Assembly: GCF_004664715.2 (NCBI RefSeq)
Contig: NC_051065.1
Span: 148,817,826 to 148,881,825 of the forward strand
From: Peromyscus leucopus
Lineage: Eukaryota > Chordata > Mammalia > Rodentia > Cricetidae
Direction: 5' to 3'
Length of the DNA: 64,000 nt
Under the pieces are notes generated by a model. That model had not been told where the DNA came from and made no database searches. It saw nothing but the letters and a program-made list of their open reading frames with translations. Below are positions 42,775-54,597 of the stretch, in pieces; positions within the stretch are counted from its first letter, which is position 1; each line of letters starts with the position of its first letter. Both the position numbers and the translations under genes were made by a program.

Positions 42775-43265
42775 TTATTTTTTTATTTAAGTTGGTTATT
42801 TTTTACATAAGGTCTAACTAACTACATAGCCCTGCTGTAGGATCTTTCTGTATGCTGTGAATATGTGTTGCTCTAATTGGTTAATAAATAAATCTGTATT
42901 GACCTATGGCAAGGCAGCTTAGAGGTAGGTGGGAAATCCAAGACAGAGACAGGAAGAGAAAGGCAGAGGCGAGAGAGATACCAGCACCACCAGGAGAAGC
43001 AAGATATGAAAGTACCAGTAAGTCACGGCCATGTAGCTACTTATAGATTAATTGAAATGGGCTAAGTTATAAGAGCTAGCTAGTGAGAAGCCTGAGCCAT
43101 TAGGCCATACAGTTTGTAAGTAATATAAGCCTCTGTGTGTTTAATTCAGTCTGAGTGGCTGTGGGATCAGGTGGAACCCAGGAAAATTTCTGACTACATA
43201 GCTCAGGCTAGCCTTAAACTCAAAGAGTCTCTTGCCTTATCTTCCCCGTGGTACCAAGCCTGACT
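42775..43265 (-). mobile_element. B1 SINE split by LTR Z
   Basis: Two halves of a reverse B1: up to ACTACATAGCCC at 42832, then TAGCTCAGGCTAGCC from 43199 to the end near 43265. Confidence 0.75.
42833..43198 (+). mobile_element. Solo LTR, family Z, nested in a B1 SINE
   Basis: 366 bases, TGCTGTAGGATC to CTGACTACA. The flanks TAGCCC and TAGCTC match at five of six bases. The two halves of a reverse B1 lie on either side. Confidence 0.86.
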
Positions 43266-43267
43266 TT

Positions 43268-44012
43268 AATTTTTTAAAGACATTTCTTTTATTTTATGTA
43301 TATAAGTGTTTTGCCTGCTTGTATTTATGCACACCACATGTGTACCTGGTTCCACAGAGGCCAGAAGAGGGCACTTGATGGCCTGGAACTGGAGTTATAG
43401 ATAATTGTGAACCACCATGTGAGTACTGGGAATGGAAACTAGGTCTTCTGCAAGAGCAGCAAGTGCTCTTACTACTGAGCCATATAAGATGAATTGCTAA
43501 AGGGTATTATTAATAAGAAAAAAACAGCCAGAGTCAGATATTTGGGTGAAACTGAAAGATCAGAGAAACAGAACAAGCCACAGCCAACCTCACCTCGCCC
43601 ACTCCTCAGCTGATCCTGTTTCCACGAATCCTCAGAGTGGAAGTCTCTGAGTCCTCATTCCTGAGGGTCTCAGTTGAACTGCTCAAAAGTTCAACTGGTC
43701 TAGTTCCTGGTCTTTACACCTTATGTACCTTTCTGTTTCCTGCCATCACTTCCTGGGATTAAAGGCATGAAATCTCAAGTACTGGGATTAAAGGTATGTG
43801 CCACCATGCCTGGCTCTATTCCCAGTGTGGACTTGAACTCTGCAGGATGGATCTCTGCCTCCTGAGTGATAGAATTAAAGTGTGTGTGCCACCACTGTCT
43901 GGCCTCTATGTCTAAACTAATGGCTGTTCTGTCCTCTGATCCCCAGATTAGTTTATTATGGTACACAATATATTGGGTCACACAATATATCACCACAGAG
44001 CCATCTCTCCAG
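43268..44012 (-). mobile_element. B3/B2-type SINE split by LTR X
   Basis: The left part 43268-43482 (TTTTATGTATATAAGTGTTT to CTACTGAGCCA) and the right part from 43998 (GAGCCATCTCTCCAGACCC) join into one SINE. Confidence 0.78.
43483..43997 (+). mobile_element. Solo LTR, family X, nested in a B2/B3 SINE
   Basis: 515 bases flanked by GAGCCA duplications that belong to the interrupted SINE (ACTGAGCCA before, GAGCCATCTCTCC after). It contains two or three B1-like GGGATTAAAGG monomers. Confidence 0.88.
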
Positions 44013-44193
44013 ACCCATTTAATTTATTTTTAATTGACTATATATTGTCTAATATATATATATATACAATATATAACATATATGTGTATATAACATACTA
44101 TATATAATATATATGTATATACAGTCTAAAGCATGTCACTTAAAAATGTGTATACATTGTAGAATAGCTCCAACATTTTTAATGACATTTTCA

Positions 44194-44197
<4 letters not shown>

Positions 44198-44242
<45 letters not shown>
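44198..44242 (+). repeat. GT microsatellite
   Basis: About 22 GT units next to a TA-rich stretch (44040-44130). Confidence 0.95.
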
Positions 44243-44244
<2 letters not shown>

Positions 44245-44722
44245 TGCCAATGCACATGTGGAGGTCAGAGGACAAGTTGTCAAAGTCAGTTCTCTCCTTC
44301 CACCATGTGGCTCCTAGGATTAGGTGTAGATGTATCAACAGTCTTATTAAATAAGAACACAGAAACAATGTAAAAGAGAAAGCGAGAGTCAGAGCTCAGA
44401 GCTAAAATCTCACCCTTCCTCCTGCGTGTCCAGCTTCCTGAAAAAGCTATATCTTCTGTTATCTTTTTATATTTTTTTTGTCTTCTCATAGGTTTAACCA
44501 AACACGTGACTGCCTCGTCACTGTCTGATGTACACCTAGTCTTAGATATGTCTCATTGCTGTATCTAACACAGAATCTATGGATTAAAGGTTTTTGCTTG
44601 GCTCTATACTTGACCCCACAATTTATTTATTAACATCAATAATCAATTTCAGTACAATTAGATTACCACCACAATTAGGTGTGGTGGAAATGCTTTTTCT
44701 CACTGAGCCATTTCACTGGCCC
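44245..44722 (-). mobile_element. B3-type SINE split by LTR Y
   Basis: ATGCACATGTGGAGGTCAGA up to GGATTAGG, then after the LTR TGTGGTGGAAATGC and CACTGAGCCATTTCACTGGC. A GT microsatellite lies at its left. Confidence 0.72.
44325..44673 (+). mobile_element. Solo LTR, family Y, nested in a B3 SINE
   Basis: 349 bases, TGTAGATGTATC to CCACCACA, flanked by the target duplication ATTAGG, splitting a B3-like SINE. Confidence 0.87.
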
Positions 44723-45570
44723 TTCCCTCAGTAACATTTTCGGGGGACTCTTTTCTGTTGAGTCTTTCTAAGACTTTTGACTTTGGTTTTATATAAAGAC
44801 AGAGATGCCTTTTTCATATTTATATTCTATCAATTCATTTATTACTAACACAGATGAGAGTTATAATGATACAAATGGCATACAAGTTAAGAAAACAGCA
44901 CAATAATTTAGAGAGAGGCTGAACTTCTAGTGTAAGTAGCAAGGGAATTGGGATGCTATTTGACACAGTTACTCATCCCTAATATTTCACTGGTTTAATT
45001 TTCAAGAGTGCTTTGAGTTCAGACTTGTGAAGTGTTCACTATACTTCATTTAAGTGTTATGTAAGAATATGATGTTCTCCTGAGACTTTATTTCAGAGCA
45101 GTAACAACTTTAGAGCTGCCATTTAAGAGACAACCTAGTCTGTGGAGCAGCTGCATGGGACAGGACATTCTGAGAGGGATGTCCAAGTTTTCCTGCTGGT
45201 TCCTCTATTGCTCCTCCTTTCTGTACCAAGTGGCAGTCCCAGTATGGGTTCTTAATTTTTGCAAAGAACAAGTAACTTACCAATAACAGCCATCTGACTT
45301 CCAAGCATGGATTGTTAAAGCCAGTGTCAAATGTATGATCCCCACATGGCAACTCAGATCTCCAGAGGAGGTGCTGTGGAGGTCTCACATAGAGCCTGAC
45401 TACTCAAACAGAAGGGATAAACTGGTTGTAGTCATTAAAACAAAAGAAAATAGAAAATCAAAACAAGAAAAAAATGTAGCTAGTTTTCCTGTGACGTCAC
45501 AAATGTATGCAGTCCACAGGCTCAGACCCAACAAAAATACAAGACATATGCTTACAACTGTATGCCAGGC

Positions 45571-46393
<823 letters not shown>

Positions 46394-46639
46394 GCACTCA
46401 GGGGGCAGGCTCTGGGGTAAATACCATGTCCATGAATGGCAGTGCTGGGCACTGTCAGGAGGCCACGGTGGGCACACAAAGCTCCTGCCCTCAGGCCTTC
46501 TTTTCATCTTCCTTTCTCTTCATAGAATATGTTACTCTTTTGTATTCCTGCCATCTTTCCAAAAAACATTTGAAAATGTCTGCCTAATTCTACTAAGAAT
46601 TGAGGAGAGAAGAAAAGAACTTGAATAATTTTAGTTCTT

Positions 46640-47132
46640 TCAAATATTTATTAGATTATAAAAGCAAGTCATACTTACACTAGTACACAGAAAATGATAC
46701 AAAGAACATATGAGTTGCCTCAAGTATTTCCTGACTATAAATATCACACATATGTTAGACATAAGGATTTTTCCTTACTCATAATGATTTTAAGCACAGA
46801 GTTCAGTGGTATTGCATATATTTACATTGTTATGAAACAGATTTAATTCTTCCCATAGTTTTCATAAATGTCTATTTCATTATTGGTAAGTATCACATTT
46901 GACAGTTAAATACATTTAAACAGTGTAGAGATGGCTGCATGATGGGAGCATTGATAACTAGATAACAAGCCAACATGGAACTGTCTATATATTTAAAATA
47001 CAACTCCTGTTTAATCAACCTTGGATTCGATCTCCTTCTTAGAATCGGGGAGGGGAGAGACTGCTGGACACATGGAAATATATTAAGGCCAAATCTTCTG
47101 AAATCCATCCCCAGAGGTTTCTTTCAAATGAA
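46640..47132 (-). pseudogene. Probable 3' UTR of the Vdac2 pseudogene
   Basis: AT-rich sequence directly downstream of the pseudogene stop, with no recognised repeat and an AATAAA near its end. Assigned by position only. Confidence 0.4.
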
Positions 47133-47350
47133 TTAAGCCTCCAATTTCAAGGAAAGTTCAACTTTGTGGCCTCCAGCATTAAAGCTCTTCCATTCTACCC
47201 GAGCAGACAAAGTTCACACCTGGCCTCAGAGTCTGAGCACATCCCACTCCAACTAAACTAGAGTTGTTGACCTTCACAGCAACGGAAGCAGGAAGATCCA
47301 ACGGGAGTTTAGCAGCAATGCCAAAACAAGTGCTGTTGACACCTGATGTC

Positions 47351-47724
47351 TGTAGCCATTCAGTTTTCTCAGGTCCCGCCCAACCCCTCGGTCCCTCAGC
47401 CACTTATAAAAGAATCACTCAGAGGCTTAATGTTAATTACCAATTGTATGGCCTATGGCGGGCTTCCTGTTAGCTAGCTCTTATAACAACCCATTTCTAT
47501 TCAGCTGTAAGTTGCCATGTGGCCATGGCATTACCGGTATGCTGCCATCTTGCTGCTCCTTTGGTGGCAGCTGGCTTCTCCCTCATCTCACCTTTCTCTT
47601 TCCTGTCTCTCTCCTTGGATTTCCCACCTGCCTCTAAGCTGCCTTGCCATAGGCCAAAGCAGCTTATTTATTAACCAATGGGAATAACGTATATTCAGAG
47701 TGTACAGAAAGGCATCCCCCAGCA
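47351..47724 (-). mobile_element. Solo LTR, family Z, in Vdac2 pseudogene
   Basis: 374 bases, a reverse copy. It is flanked by the target duplication GATGTC at 47345-47350 and 47725-47730. It splits the pseudogene inside the segment matching NLAWTSG. Confidence 0.9.
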
Positions 47725-47798
47725 GATGTCCAAGCAAGGTTTACTGGTGTCAAAACCTTCACATACTTTCTGATAAATTGATTCTCCAAATTCTGTCC

Positions 47799-48132
47799 TG
47801 TGGGACAACTCAGCCCTAACAGGCTTGAGGGCAAGCCCGCCCAAACAAGTAATAAGATACTTTCTGAGAGCCAACCTGGGTCTGCCTAAGGGCCTTAGCA
47901 ACAGCAGCTAAGACATGATCTGAGATGACCTGGACCAATGAGAGGCAGCCATGTCAGCCCAGCAGATGCATATTCATCAGACCTTTCCCTGGGGTGGGGT
48001 GGAGGAAATATAAGGCTTGCCTCTTCCTGAATAAACTGGGGTTGTTGTTTCAACATCCTCCAGAGTCTGTGTTATTGACTCTGTGCCTACTCACCCCCTC
48101 TGCCAAAGGGAATAGCACAGGACCCTGCCACA
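47799..48132 (+). repeat. 5' LTR of the 2.7-kb provirus
   Basis: 334 bases. It carries AATATAAGGC, TATA-like, at about 48006-48015, followed by AATAAA near 48030. This spacing fits an LTR promoter and polyadenylation signal. Confidence 0.85.
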
Positions 48133-48434
48133 TCTGGTGCCTGAACAGAGACCTGTTAGTCTCCCTTTCTTCATGTGTGGCACTGATTAAGCAGCCCCCT
48201 TGAGTGGTGTATTTTGATGAGTAGGCCCTCTACGTTGTGTGCTTTTGGTCCCTTCAACAGGTAAGTGTTGGGACTCCCCCCCCCTCCTGCTTTCTCCTTG
48301 TTGTTTGTCTTGTCTTGTTTGTGAGTCTGTCTATACCGTAGGGTGGCATAAACTTTTGTTTTCAGGCTTGTCTGGTGTTTCCATATAAGGGCTTGTCCCT
48401 CAGGAAACAATAGCCACCATCTGACTATTTTTAG

Positions 48435-48436
<2 letters not shown>

Positions 48437-48481
<45 letters not shown>
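48437..48481 (+). repeat. GT microsatellite inside the 2.7-kb provirus
   Basis: About 22 GT units between primer-binding site and gag remnant. Confidence 0.93.
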
Positions 48482-48483
<2 letters not shown>

Positions 48484-48899
48484 CATGAGTATATGCATGT
48501 ATTTGTGGATTGTGATTCCTGGAGAGATGGCTCAGTAGTTAAGAGTGCTTGCTCCATGGATCTCTTCAGAGAACATGTGGGATCCTGATCTTGGGATGAG
48601 AGTTGTGTTCCTGGCTAGAAAAAGGGAAGTGGCCTCAGGAGTAACCTCCAATTGTTTGTTATGCCCATTTTGTTGGCTATAATTTCTAGCCTAAAGTAGT
48701 CCTCTACTGAGGAGATCATTAAGACTCACAATAAGCACTACCAGGAACAATGTAACAACACCTTATCTATCGCCTTCATTCTGTCCATGACTGATATTTC
48801 CTCTGCCTCTGCTGACAAGGAGAGGCATGAGAATAGGTGTAAGGTAAAGGAAAGGGATGTAAAGAGAGAGGAAATGATTGTGTCAGCACCCAAGCCTAT

Positions 48900-49362
48900 A
48901 TGACAGCCCCTCTTTCTGCACCCCCCATGCCTCAAGTGGCTAACCCCTCACTGCAGTATCCATGGAGTGATTTACATGGATGTCTGCCTGCCAAGCCAGC
49001 TGCTTCGCATACCTCCCAGGCTATTCCACCTATGATGCCTCCCATGCCCACCATGGCATTTCCAGTTAATGTGGGCCCCAATTCAGCCAACCAGCCATGG
49101 ACACCTATCCCTCTTGCAGACTTGTCCTTAGTCTGTGAGGCCACTAATGAATCATGTCCTGACTCACCATATTTTGAGCAAGTCCTAGGGCAATGGGCAG
49201 TGCATTTACAGACTTATGATTGGTACCATTTGATGAAGGCTGTGTTGTAGCCTACAGTCTTCCTTAACTGGCGTGCTGCCTATGATGACCAGGCCAAGGC
49301 TCAAGCTCATATTAATATACAGTACAATATCACTGTTTTTCTTGAGATGCTGACGGGCTAAG
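48900..49362 (+). pseudogene. Capsid-like gag remnant
   Basis: A proline-rich leader is followed by a stretch with ERVK capsid character: WTPIPLADL, DSPYFEQVLGQW, then DWYHLMKAVL. An in-frame TAG at 49248-49250 interrupts it. The frame then continues FLNWRAAYDDQAKAQAH to a further stop near 49360. I infer capsid from the D-W...L-x-K-A-x-L and W-x-A-x-Y/D spacing; nothing beyond a fragment survives. Confidence 0.6.
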
Positions 49363-50130
49363 GACCATGTTAACCCTGTCACATAAGCCCAAACTGGACA
49401 ACAGACTTACTTACTTGCCTCAGGAGACACCATTGCCCTTGGTGCATTGGAGGGATCCCATCACCCTTCAATGGCAACCCCCTGTCCCCCTATTAACCTG
49501 AAGGTGATGGTATGCTTGTATTTTTCCACAGAATACCACCACATCAATATGGTGTTTGTCTGGCAATGAACCAAGAGACTCTGACCAAAGAGCTTCAGAG
49601 GGGCAATGTATGATTTGCTCTGCTACTGTGGCATTAGTAATGGTCATCACTGGCATGTGACCCTAGCTATCAAGCAATTGCCTCACCCCCTACAAGGTTG
49701 CTAATGCATCATCAGAAAGACTTCAATTAGCACAATAACTATGACTAGGGTCCCACCCATGTCCTTGAGACTGAATTCTTGACTAACCCTTCTCTTGTTC
49801 AAATGTCTTTTACAGTAGATTCACCAACAGAAGGCAGTCACAAAGGCAACCATACATGTTTTATTGGCTCTCAGACACTGAGATCAAAGTCCTCCTAGAG
49901 AGGTAATGCATGTATGGCTCACTGAGATACAAAAAGGCTACTGCCTAAAGCCCATCACCCAGACAGCTCTTCAAGGGCTGGTAGTCAAAGGTGGGTAAGA
50001 GCTTGTTTAGCAAGCCAACCTAAACCAGGCACAGTTCATTATGCTGAGCTCTCCTGAGTGGGGTCAACAAGGTTAGGGCACCCTAGCACCCACTGAGCAT
50101 GTCCCATAAAATAATTAAAGGAGGTGGATA

Positions 50131-50462
50131 TGTGGAATGACTCAGTCCTAATAGGCTTGAGGGCCAGCCAGCCCAAACAAGTAATAAGATACTTTCTGAG
50201 AGCCAACCTGGGTCTGCCTAAGGGCCTTAGCAACAGCAGCTGAGACATGATCTGAGATGACCTGGACCAATGAGAGGCAGCCATGTCAGCCCAGCAGATT
50301 CATATTCATCAGATCTTCCCCTGGGGAGGGGTGGAGGGAATATAGGGCTTGCCTCTTCCTGAATAAACTGGGGTTGTTTCAACATCCTCCCAGAGTCTGT
50401 GTTGTTGACTCTGTGCCTACTCACCCCCTCTGCCAAAAGGAACAGCACAGAACCCTGCCACA
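50131..50462 (+). repeat. 3' LTR of the 2.7-kb provirus
   Basis: 332 bases, nearly identical to the 5' copy, with small indels. The TATA-like stretch here reads AATATAGGGC. Confidence 0.85.
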
Positions 50463-50529
50463 CTATCCCATTATTGACATTGGTGTGTAACTGGAAGTCC
50501 CCAGTCCTGTAGCCTACTGCAAAGTTACT

Positions 50530-50900
50530 TGCTGTGCAATAATCCTTCTGTATGCTGTGAATATGTATTACTCTTATTGTTTAATAAAACACTGATTGGC
50601 TAGTAGCCAGGCAGGAAGTTAGGTGGGACAATCAAACAGGACTGGAAAGAAGAAGGGCAGAGTCAAGAGAGACACAAGTGAGCTGCCCAAGAAACAAGAT
50701 GGGAGAGGACCTTGCCACAGCCACATGGCAATACATAGATTAATAGAAATGGGTTAATTTAAATATAAGAGCTAGTTAGTGATAAGCCTGAGCCATAGGC
50801 CAAGCATTTATAATTAACATAAGCCTCTGTGTGGTAATTTGGGAAGTGGCTGCCAGGTACTTGGAAATAGGTCAGACAGAAAACTCTGCCTTTGTTTACA
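50530..50900 (+). mobile_element. Solo LTR, family Z, in Vdac2 pseudogene
   Basis: 371 bases starting TGCTGTGCAATAATCC and ending TTTACA, flanked by the target duplication GTTACT on both sides. The orientation sign follows the family Z text (TGCTG first) and is not proof of transcription direction. Confidence 0.88.
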
Positions 50901-51413
50901 GTTACTCCTTGTCAGCTTTGACTTGGCACTGTCAAAGTTCAACTGGTACCCAGCATGCTGGCACTCTAACCAAAGACACCTGAACCATGGACTGTAGGTC
51001 CAGCAAAATGAAAGTCAACATCACCGCCAGGGTTTGCACATGTGTTAGGTGCAAAGGTCATATCAAACATTAGTCTCAAACATTGACAAGTCTGGTCTTC
51101 AATTGCAGTCTCTATCCCTACAGTGTCATCCATGTTCCATTTTTTTTGTGAAAGTCAGACCATACTCACACAAGCACTATTTGTATTTGGTCTCCAAGGT
51201 CCCAGTAACTTTCCCAGTGTCTGTATTGGATGAACTAGTTGTTGACAGTTCTACACCACTGCATGACTTAGTTTTCACATCCAGCTTTACCAACCCAAAG
51301 CCAAATCCTCTGTTGAGAATGTCTCTGGCAGTTTTGCTAAGGTCAACATACAATGGAGGGATATACATTGGCTGTGGGCAGGTCCATACACAGCAATCCA
51401 CCATGATGAAATA

Positions 51414-51415
<2 letters not shown>

Positions 51416-51450
<35 letters not shown>
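51416..51450 (+). repeat. GT microsatellite at the Vdac2 pseudogene 5' end
   Basis: About 17 GT units lying just upstream of the pseudogene's former start codon. Confidence 0.93.
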
Positions 51451-51451
<1 letters not shown>

Positions 51452-51979
51452 ATGTGATCTGCTCGTGTCCCAAGTTGTGCTGTCACTATGGGTTGGCTCT
51501 TAGTTGAAGCTACTTGCTGTCTGGAGGTTGTACACACTGCAGCTGGGGAAGGGCAAATTTAATTCTTATCACTCAAATTTTGAAATTTTATATTCATTAA
51601 TCAAGGACTCTTTTACTTCCCCTCCCCATAACTTCTAGTAACACCATCTGCCTTCTGCTTCTGTAATTTCTGGTATTAGGTATTATAAATAATCTACCTG
51701 TTTTTTAATATACAGGGTAGAGTACATAGATTGTGTACAAACACTACAATATTCTACATAAAGGACTTGACCATTCTTGGGTTTGGATGTCTGAAGATGC
51801 CCTAAAATCAAGCACTCACAGATACTGAGGAAGGATGATCTACTTACAAGTGGAAATATTGAATCATGGTATTCTTTTTTCTTTTCTTTTTTTTTAAAAT
51901 TTCATATATATAAATTTGTGTCTTAATAAATTTCATATTTTTACAGTCCTAAAAAACAGTGCACAAGAATCACAATTTC

Positions 51980-53000
51980 TCTACATTTTCATCCCTATTT
52001 CTTATTTTCTGTGTCATTTTTAAACACTGACCATCACCAGATATGTGATATCCCACTGTGGTTATGGTTTGCATTTTTCTGGTAAGCAGCAATGTTCAGG
52101 TCTGTCCACAGGCTTCCTAGTTATATGTACCTTGTCTTTGGAGGAAATGTCTTCCAAGACATTACCAGCTAACTAACTCAGACTGTGTTTTAGTTGTACA
52201 TTTATAGGAATTCTTTATAATGTATGCTAGTCACTTATTAGCTATATCATTTACAAGTATTTTTTTCACATTCCAGATTGCTTTTTAATTTAATGTCTGT
52301 GGTGGTTGGGAGGAGAAATGTCACCACATAGGTTCAGTCTCTGAGCAATTGGTACCCAGTTGAGGGTGCTGTGTGTGAGTTATTATAGACTATTTAAGAG
52401 GCATGGCCTTTCTGAAGGAAGTGTGTCACTGGGGTCAGGCTTTGAGAGTTTACAACCTCACCCAACTTCTAGTTCATTTTCTCTGCTTCACATTTGTAGT
52501 TGATGATGTAATCGTTCAGCTTCCTGTCCTGGTCCCTATCACCATGCCTCTCTGCCATTACGATCCTCTCTCTGAAACCGTAGCCCAAATAAACTCTTTC
52601 TAAGTTATCTTTGGTCATGGTATCTTATCACAGCAACAGAAATGTAACTAATACAGAGTCTAAATGTTTTACATTTTATATCATCTTATTAGTCCATATT
52701 TGCTTTTACCACCTGGGCTTTTGGTTACTACCCTACAAATCATTGCCAAGACCAACACCGTGAACTTTTCCACTATTTTCCTCCAGAAGTTCTATAAATT
52801 TAGGTCTTGTTTTATGACTTTAACTTTTTAATTCAATTTTAAATTTGGTATAACATGAAGGTCTAGCTCTATTTGTTTTTTCCAAATACCTTTTGTTGAG
52901 AAGTCTGCCCTATTTAGTAGTCTTGGTTTTTTGTTAAACATCATTTAACAATAATAGAAGAGTATATTTTTGGACTCTATTGTATTCCACAGGGTTATTT
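51980..53000 (-). mobile_element. Old L1 in antisense, split by an LTR
   Basis: Reverse L1 text such as GTGGTTATGGTTTGCATTTT and AAATCATTGCCAAGACCAA. It is interrupted at about 52299-52658 by an LTR-like repeat. Confidence 0.55.
52299..52658. mobile_element. Rodent LTR/MaLR-like repeat
   Basis: It starts TGTGGTGGTTGGGAGG and ends ATGTAACTAATACA, with GAAGTGTGTCACTGGGG and CCCAAATAAACTCTTTC inside. This is a common rodent repeat; I cannot name the family and see no clean target duplication. Confidence 0.6.
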
Positions 53001-53694
53001 AGTCATCTTTATTCCAGTACGACTCTGTCTTAATGACTGCATCTGTGTAATGAGAAGTTAGAAGTATGAGCTGTTTCCAAAGAACAAAATTGGCTGTGTA
53101 GGGTCCCTTTTGATTACACATGCAACTTTAAATTGATTTTTATTTTCAAAGTAATATTTTACTGTAGAGTTTGCTCTGTTTTCATTTAAACCTGTTTTGA
53201 AGCTAAGTTCCTATATAATACAAATTTTAATTTAAAAGAATGTACTATTGTGAGTAGTTACATTATATATATTATAATTAATAAGTCATATATAGATAAT
53301 CACTTCTTGTTGTTCTACTTGCAACTTCAGTGAGAATCCTTTCTTTGAGGAGTAATCTGTAAGTTTAATTACTAGATACAAAAATATTGACTCAAAGACA
53401 AATATTGGATATAATACCATAAAATGAATGATTTGGATCACTGCTATACAACAGTCAGTGGTCTGTATTGTGAATGAGGTACTTGCTAAATACTCATGTA
53501 ATGATGAAAAATATATATATAATATATAATATATTTCTAAGATATCTAAGATATGTATCAAGAAAATGAAAAGACATTTTCTCAATTGTTTCCCAGTGCC
53601 CCAGAATCCTGGGAGACATTGCTCAAGAGAAATCTTTTCTCTGGTCATCTTTTAACTAGTTATGACTATTTGATAAAGTCTGGCCAGTTAAGTT

Positions 53695-54597
53695 TGTCTT
53701 AGGGTTTTTATTGCTGTGATGAAACACCATGACCAAAAACAACTTGGGGAGGAAAGAGTTTATTTCATCTTACAGCTTGTAGTTCATCATCCAGAAACAT
53801 TAGGTCAGGAACTCAAGGCAGGGACTTGGAGGCAGGAAGTGAAGCAGAGGCCATGGAGGGGTGCTGCTTACTAGTTTGCTTACCCCTGGCTTTCTCAGCC
53901 TGCTTTCTTTTAGAACCCAGAACCACCATTCCAGGGGTAGTGTGGTGATATTTTATTTGTGCCTTAATAAATAAAGCTTGCCTGGAGATCAGGGGGAAAG
54001 GCCAGCCATTTTAAGTAAACAGAAAGTCAGACAGCACATGCCATAATCCCTTAGCAGGCAGGATATCCGTGTGTTCAAGGCCACATTGGGGAACAGAGCC
54101 AAATGTGGTGGCACACGCCTTTAATCCTAGTACCAACCATAGAGACCTGGAGGTCTGTACAGACAGACAGATAGACAGACAATAACAGAGCTGTGCAGGA
54201 AGAGGAAGTGACGTATCTAGGCTAACAGCCAATGAGAGGGCAGAAAAGCAAGGTATATAAGCCTGGGTAGACAGGAAGTCATGCTCTTTGGAAGCTGTGG
54301 AGTTGGTGAGGTGAGGTTAGCTCATGGCTTTTTGTATTTCCCTGATCTCTCTAAGGCTTTAACCCAAATTTCTGGCTCCATGTTTTTTATTTAATAAGAC
54401 CATTTAGAAATTCGACTACAGGGTAGTACCGAACACAATGGCTGAGTGCCTCCACATCAATCATCAAATAAGAAAATGTGCTACACAAGCTTGCCTACAG
54501 GCCAGTTTTACAGAGACGTTTTCTCAACTGAGAGTCTCTCTTCCCAAATGACTCCCAAATGGCTAATTTTTTGTTGACATAAAACTAGCCAACACAA
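53695..54597. mobile_element. Common rodent interspersed repeat, split by LTR X
   Basis: The left part TTATTGCTGTGATGAAACAC to CCAGGGGTAG and the right part from 54421 to AAACTAGCCAACACA. It is a frequent rodent repeat whose family I cannot name. Confidence 0.65.
53941..54420 (-). mobile_element. Solo LTR, family X, nested in another rodent repeat
   Basis: 480 bases flanked by the target duplication GGGTAG. The interrupted repeat reads on from the other side. Confidence 0.88.

Larger units (their letters stand above)
47799..50462 (+). mobile_element. Non-autonomous class II provirus with gag remnant
   Basis: A 2.66-kb element with two LTRs (47799-48132 and 50131-50462) that begin TGTGG and end GCCACA. 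The target duplication is CTGTCC/CTATCC, five of six matching. A primer-binding-like TGGTGCCTGAACAGAGAC follows the first LTR after two bases. A purine-rich AAAGGAGGTGGATA precedes the second LTR. The 2.0-kb interior is too short for pol; it holds a capsid-like fragment and no other open frame. It is inserted in the Vdac2 pseudogene, so it is younger than that copy. Confidence 0.88.
47133..51404 (-). pseudogene. Vdac2: Vdac2 processed pseudogene, split by three insertions
   Basis: An intronless minus-strand copy of the mitochondrial outer-membrane channel VDAC2, in four blocks: 51404-50907, 50529-50463, 47798-47725 and 47350-47133. Visible text includes GFGFGLVKLDVKTKSCSG and SSNTDTGKVTGTLETKYK, then after an insertion NFAVGYRTGDFQLHTNVNNG, then ESIYQKVCEGFD, then FGIAAK, KVNNSSLVGVG and AQTLRPGV, ending at a stop. 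The blocks are in protein order. Decay includes TAG in place of the Trp codon after KYK (51179-51177), frameshifts, and loss of roughly 15-18 codons (GKKSGK...). The gaps are an LTR, a 2.7-kb provirus and another LTR. A possible 3' UTR with AATAAA at 46652-46647 follows; no poly-A tail is evident. Confidence 0.93.

Noticed and set aside
45492..45499. Perfect TGACGTCA (CRE) palindrome
   Set aside because: No promoter, CpG island or transcript start nearby; one 8-base word in 64 kb is expected by chance about once.
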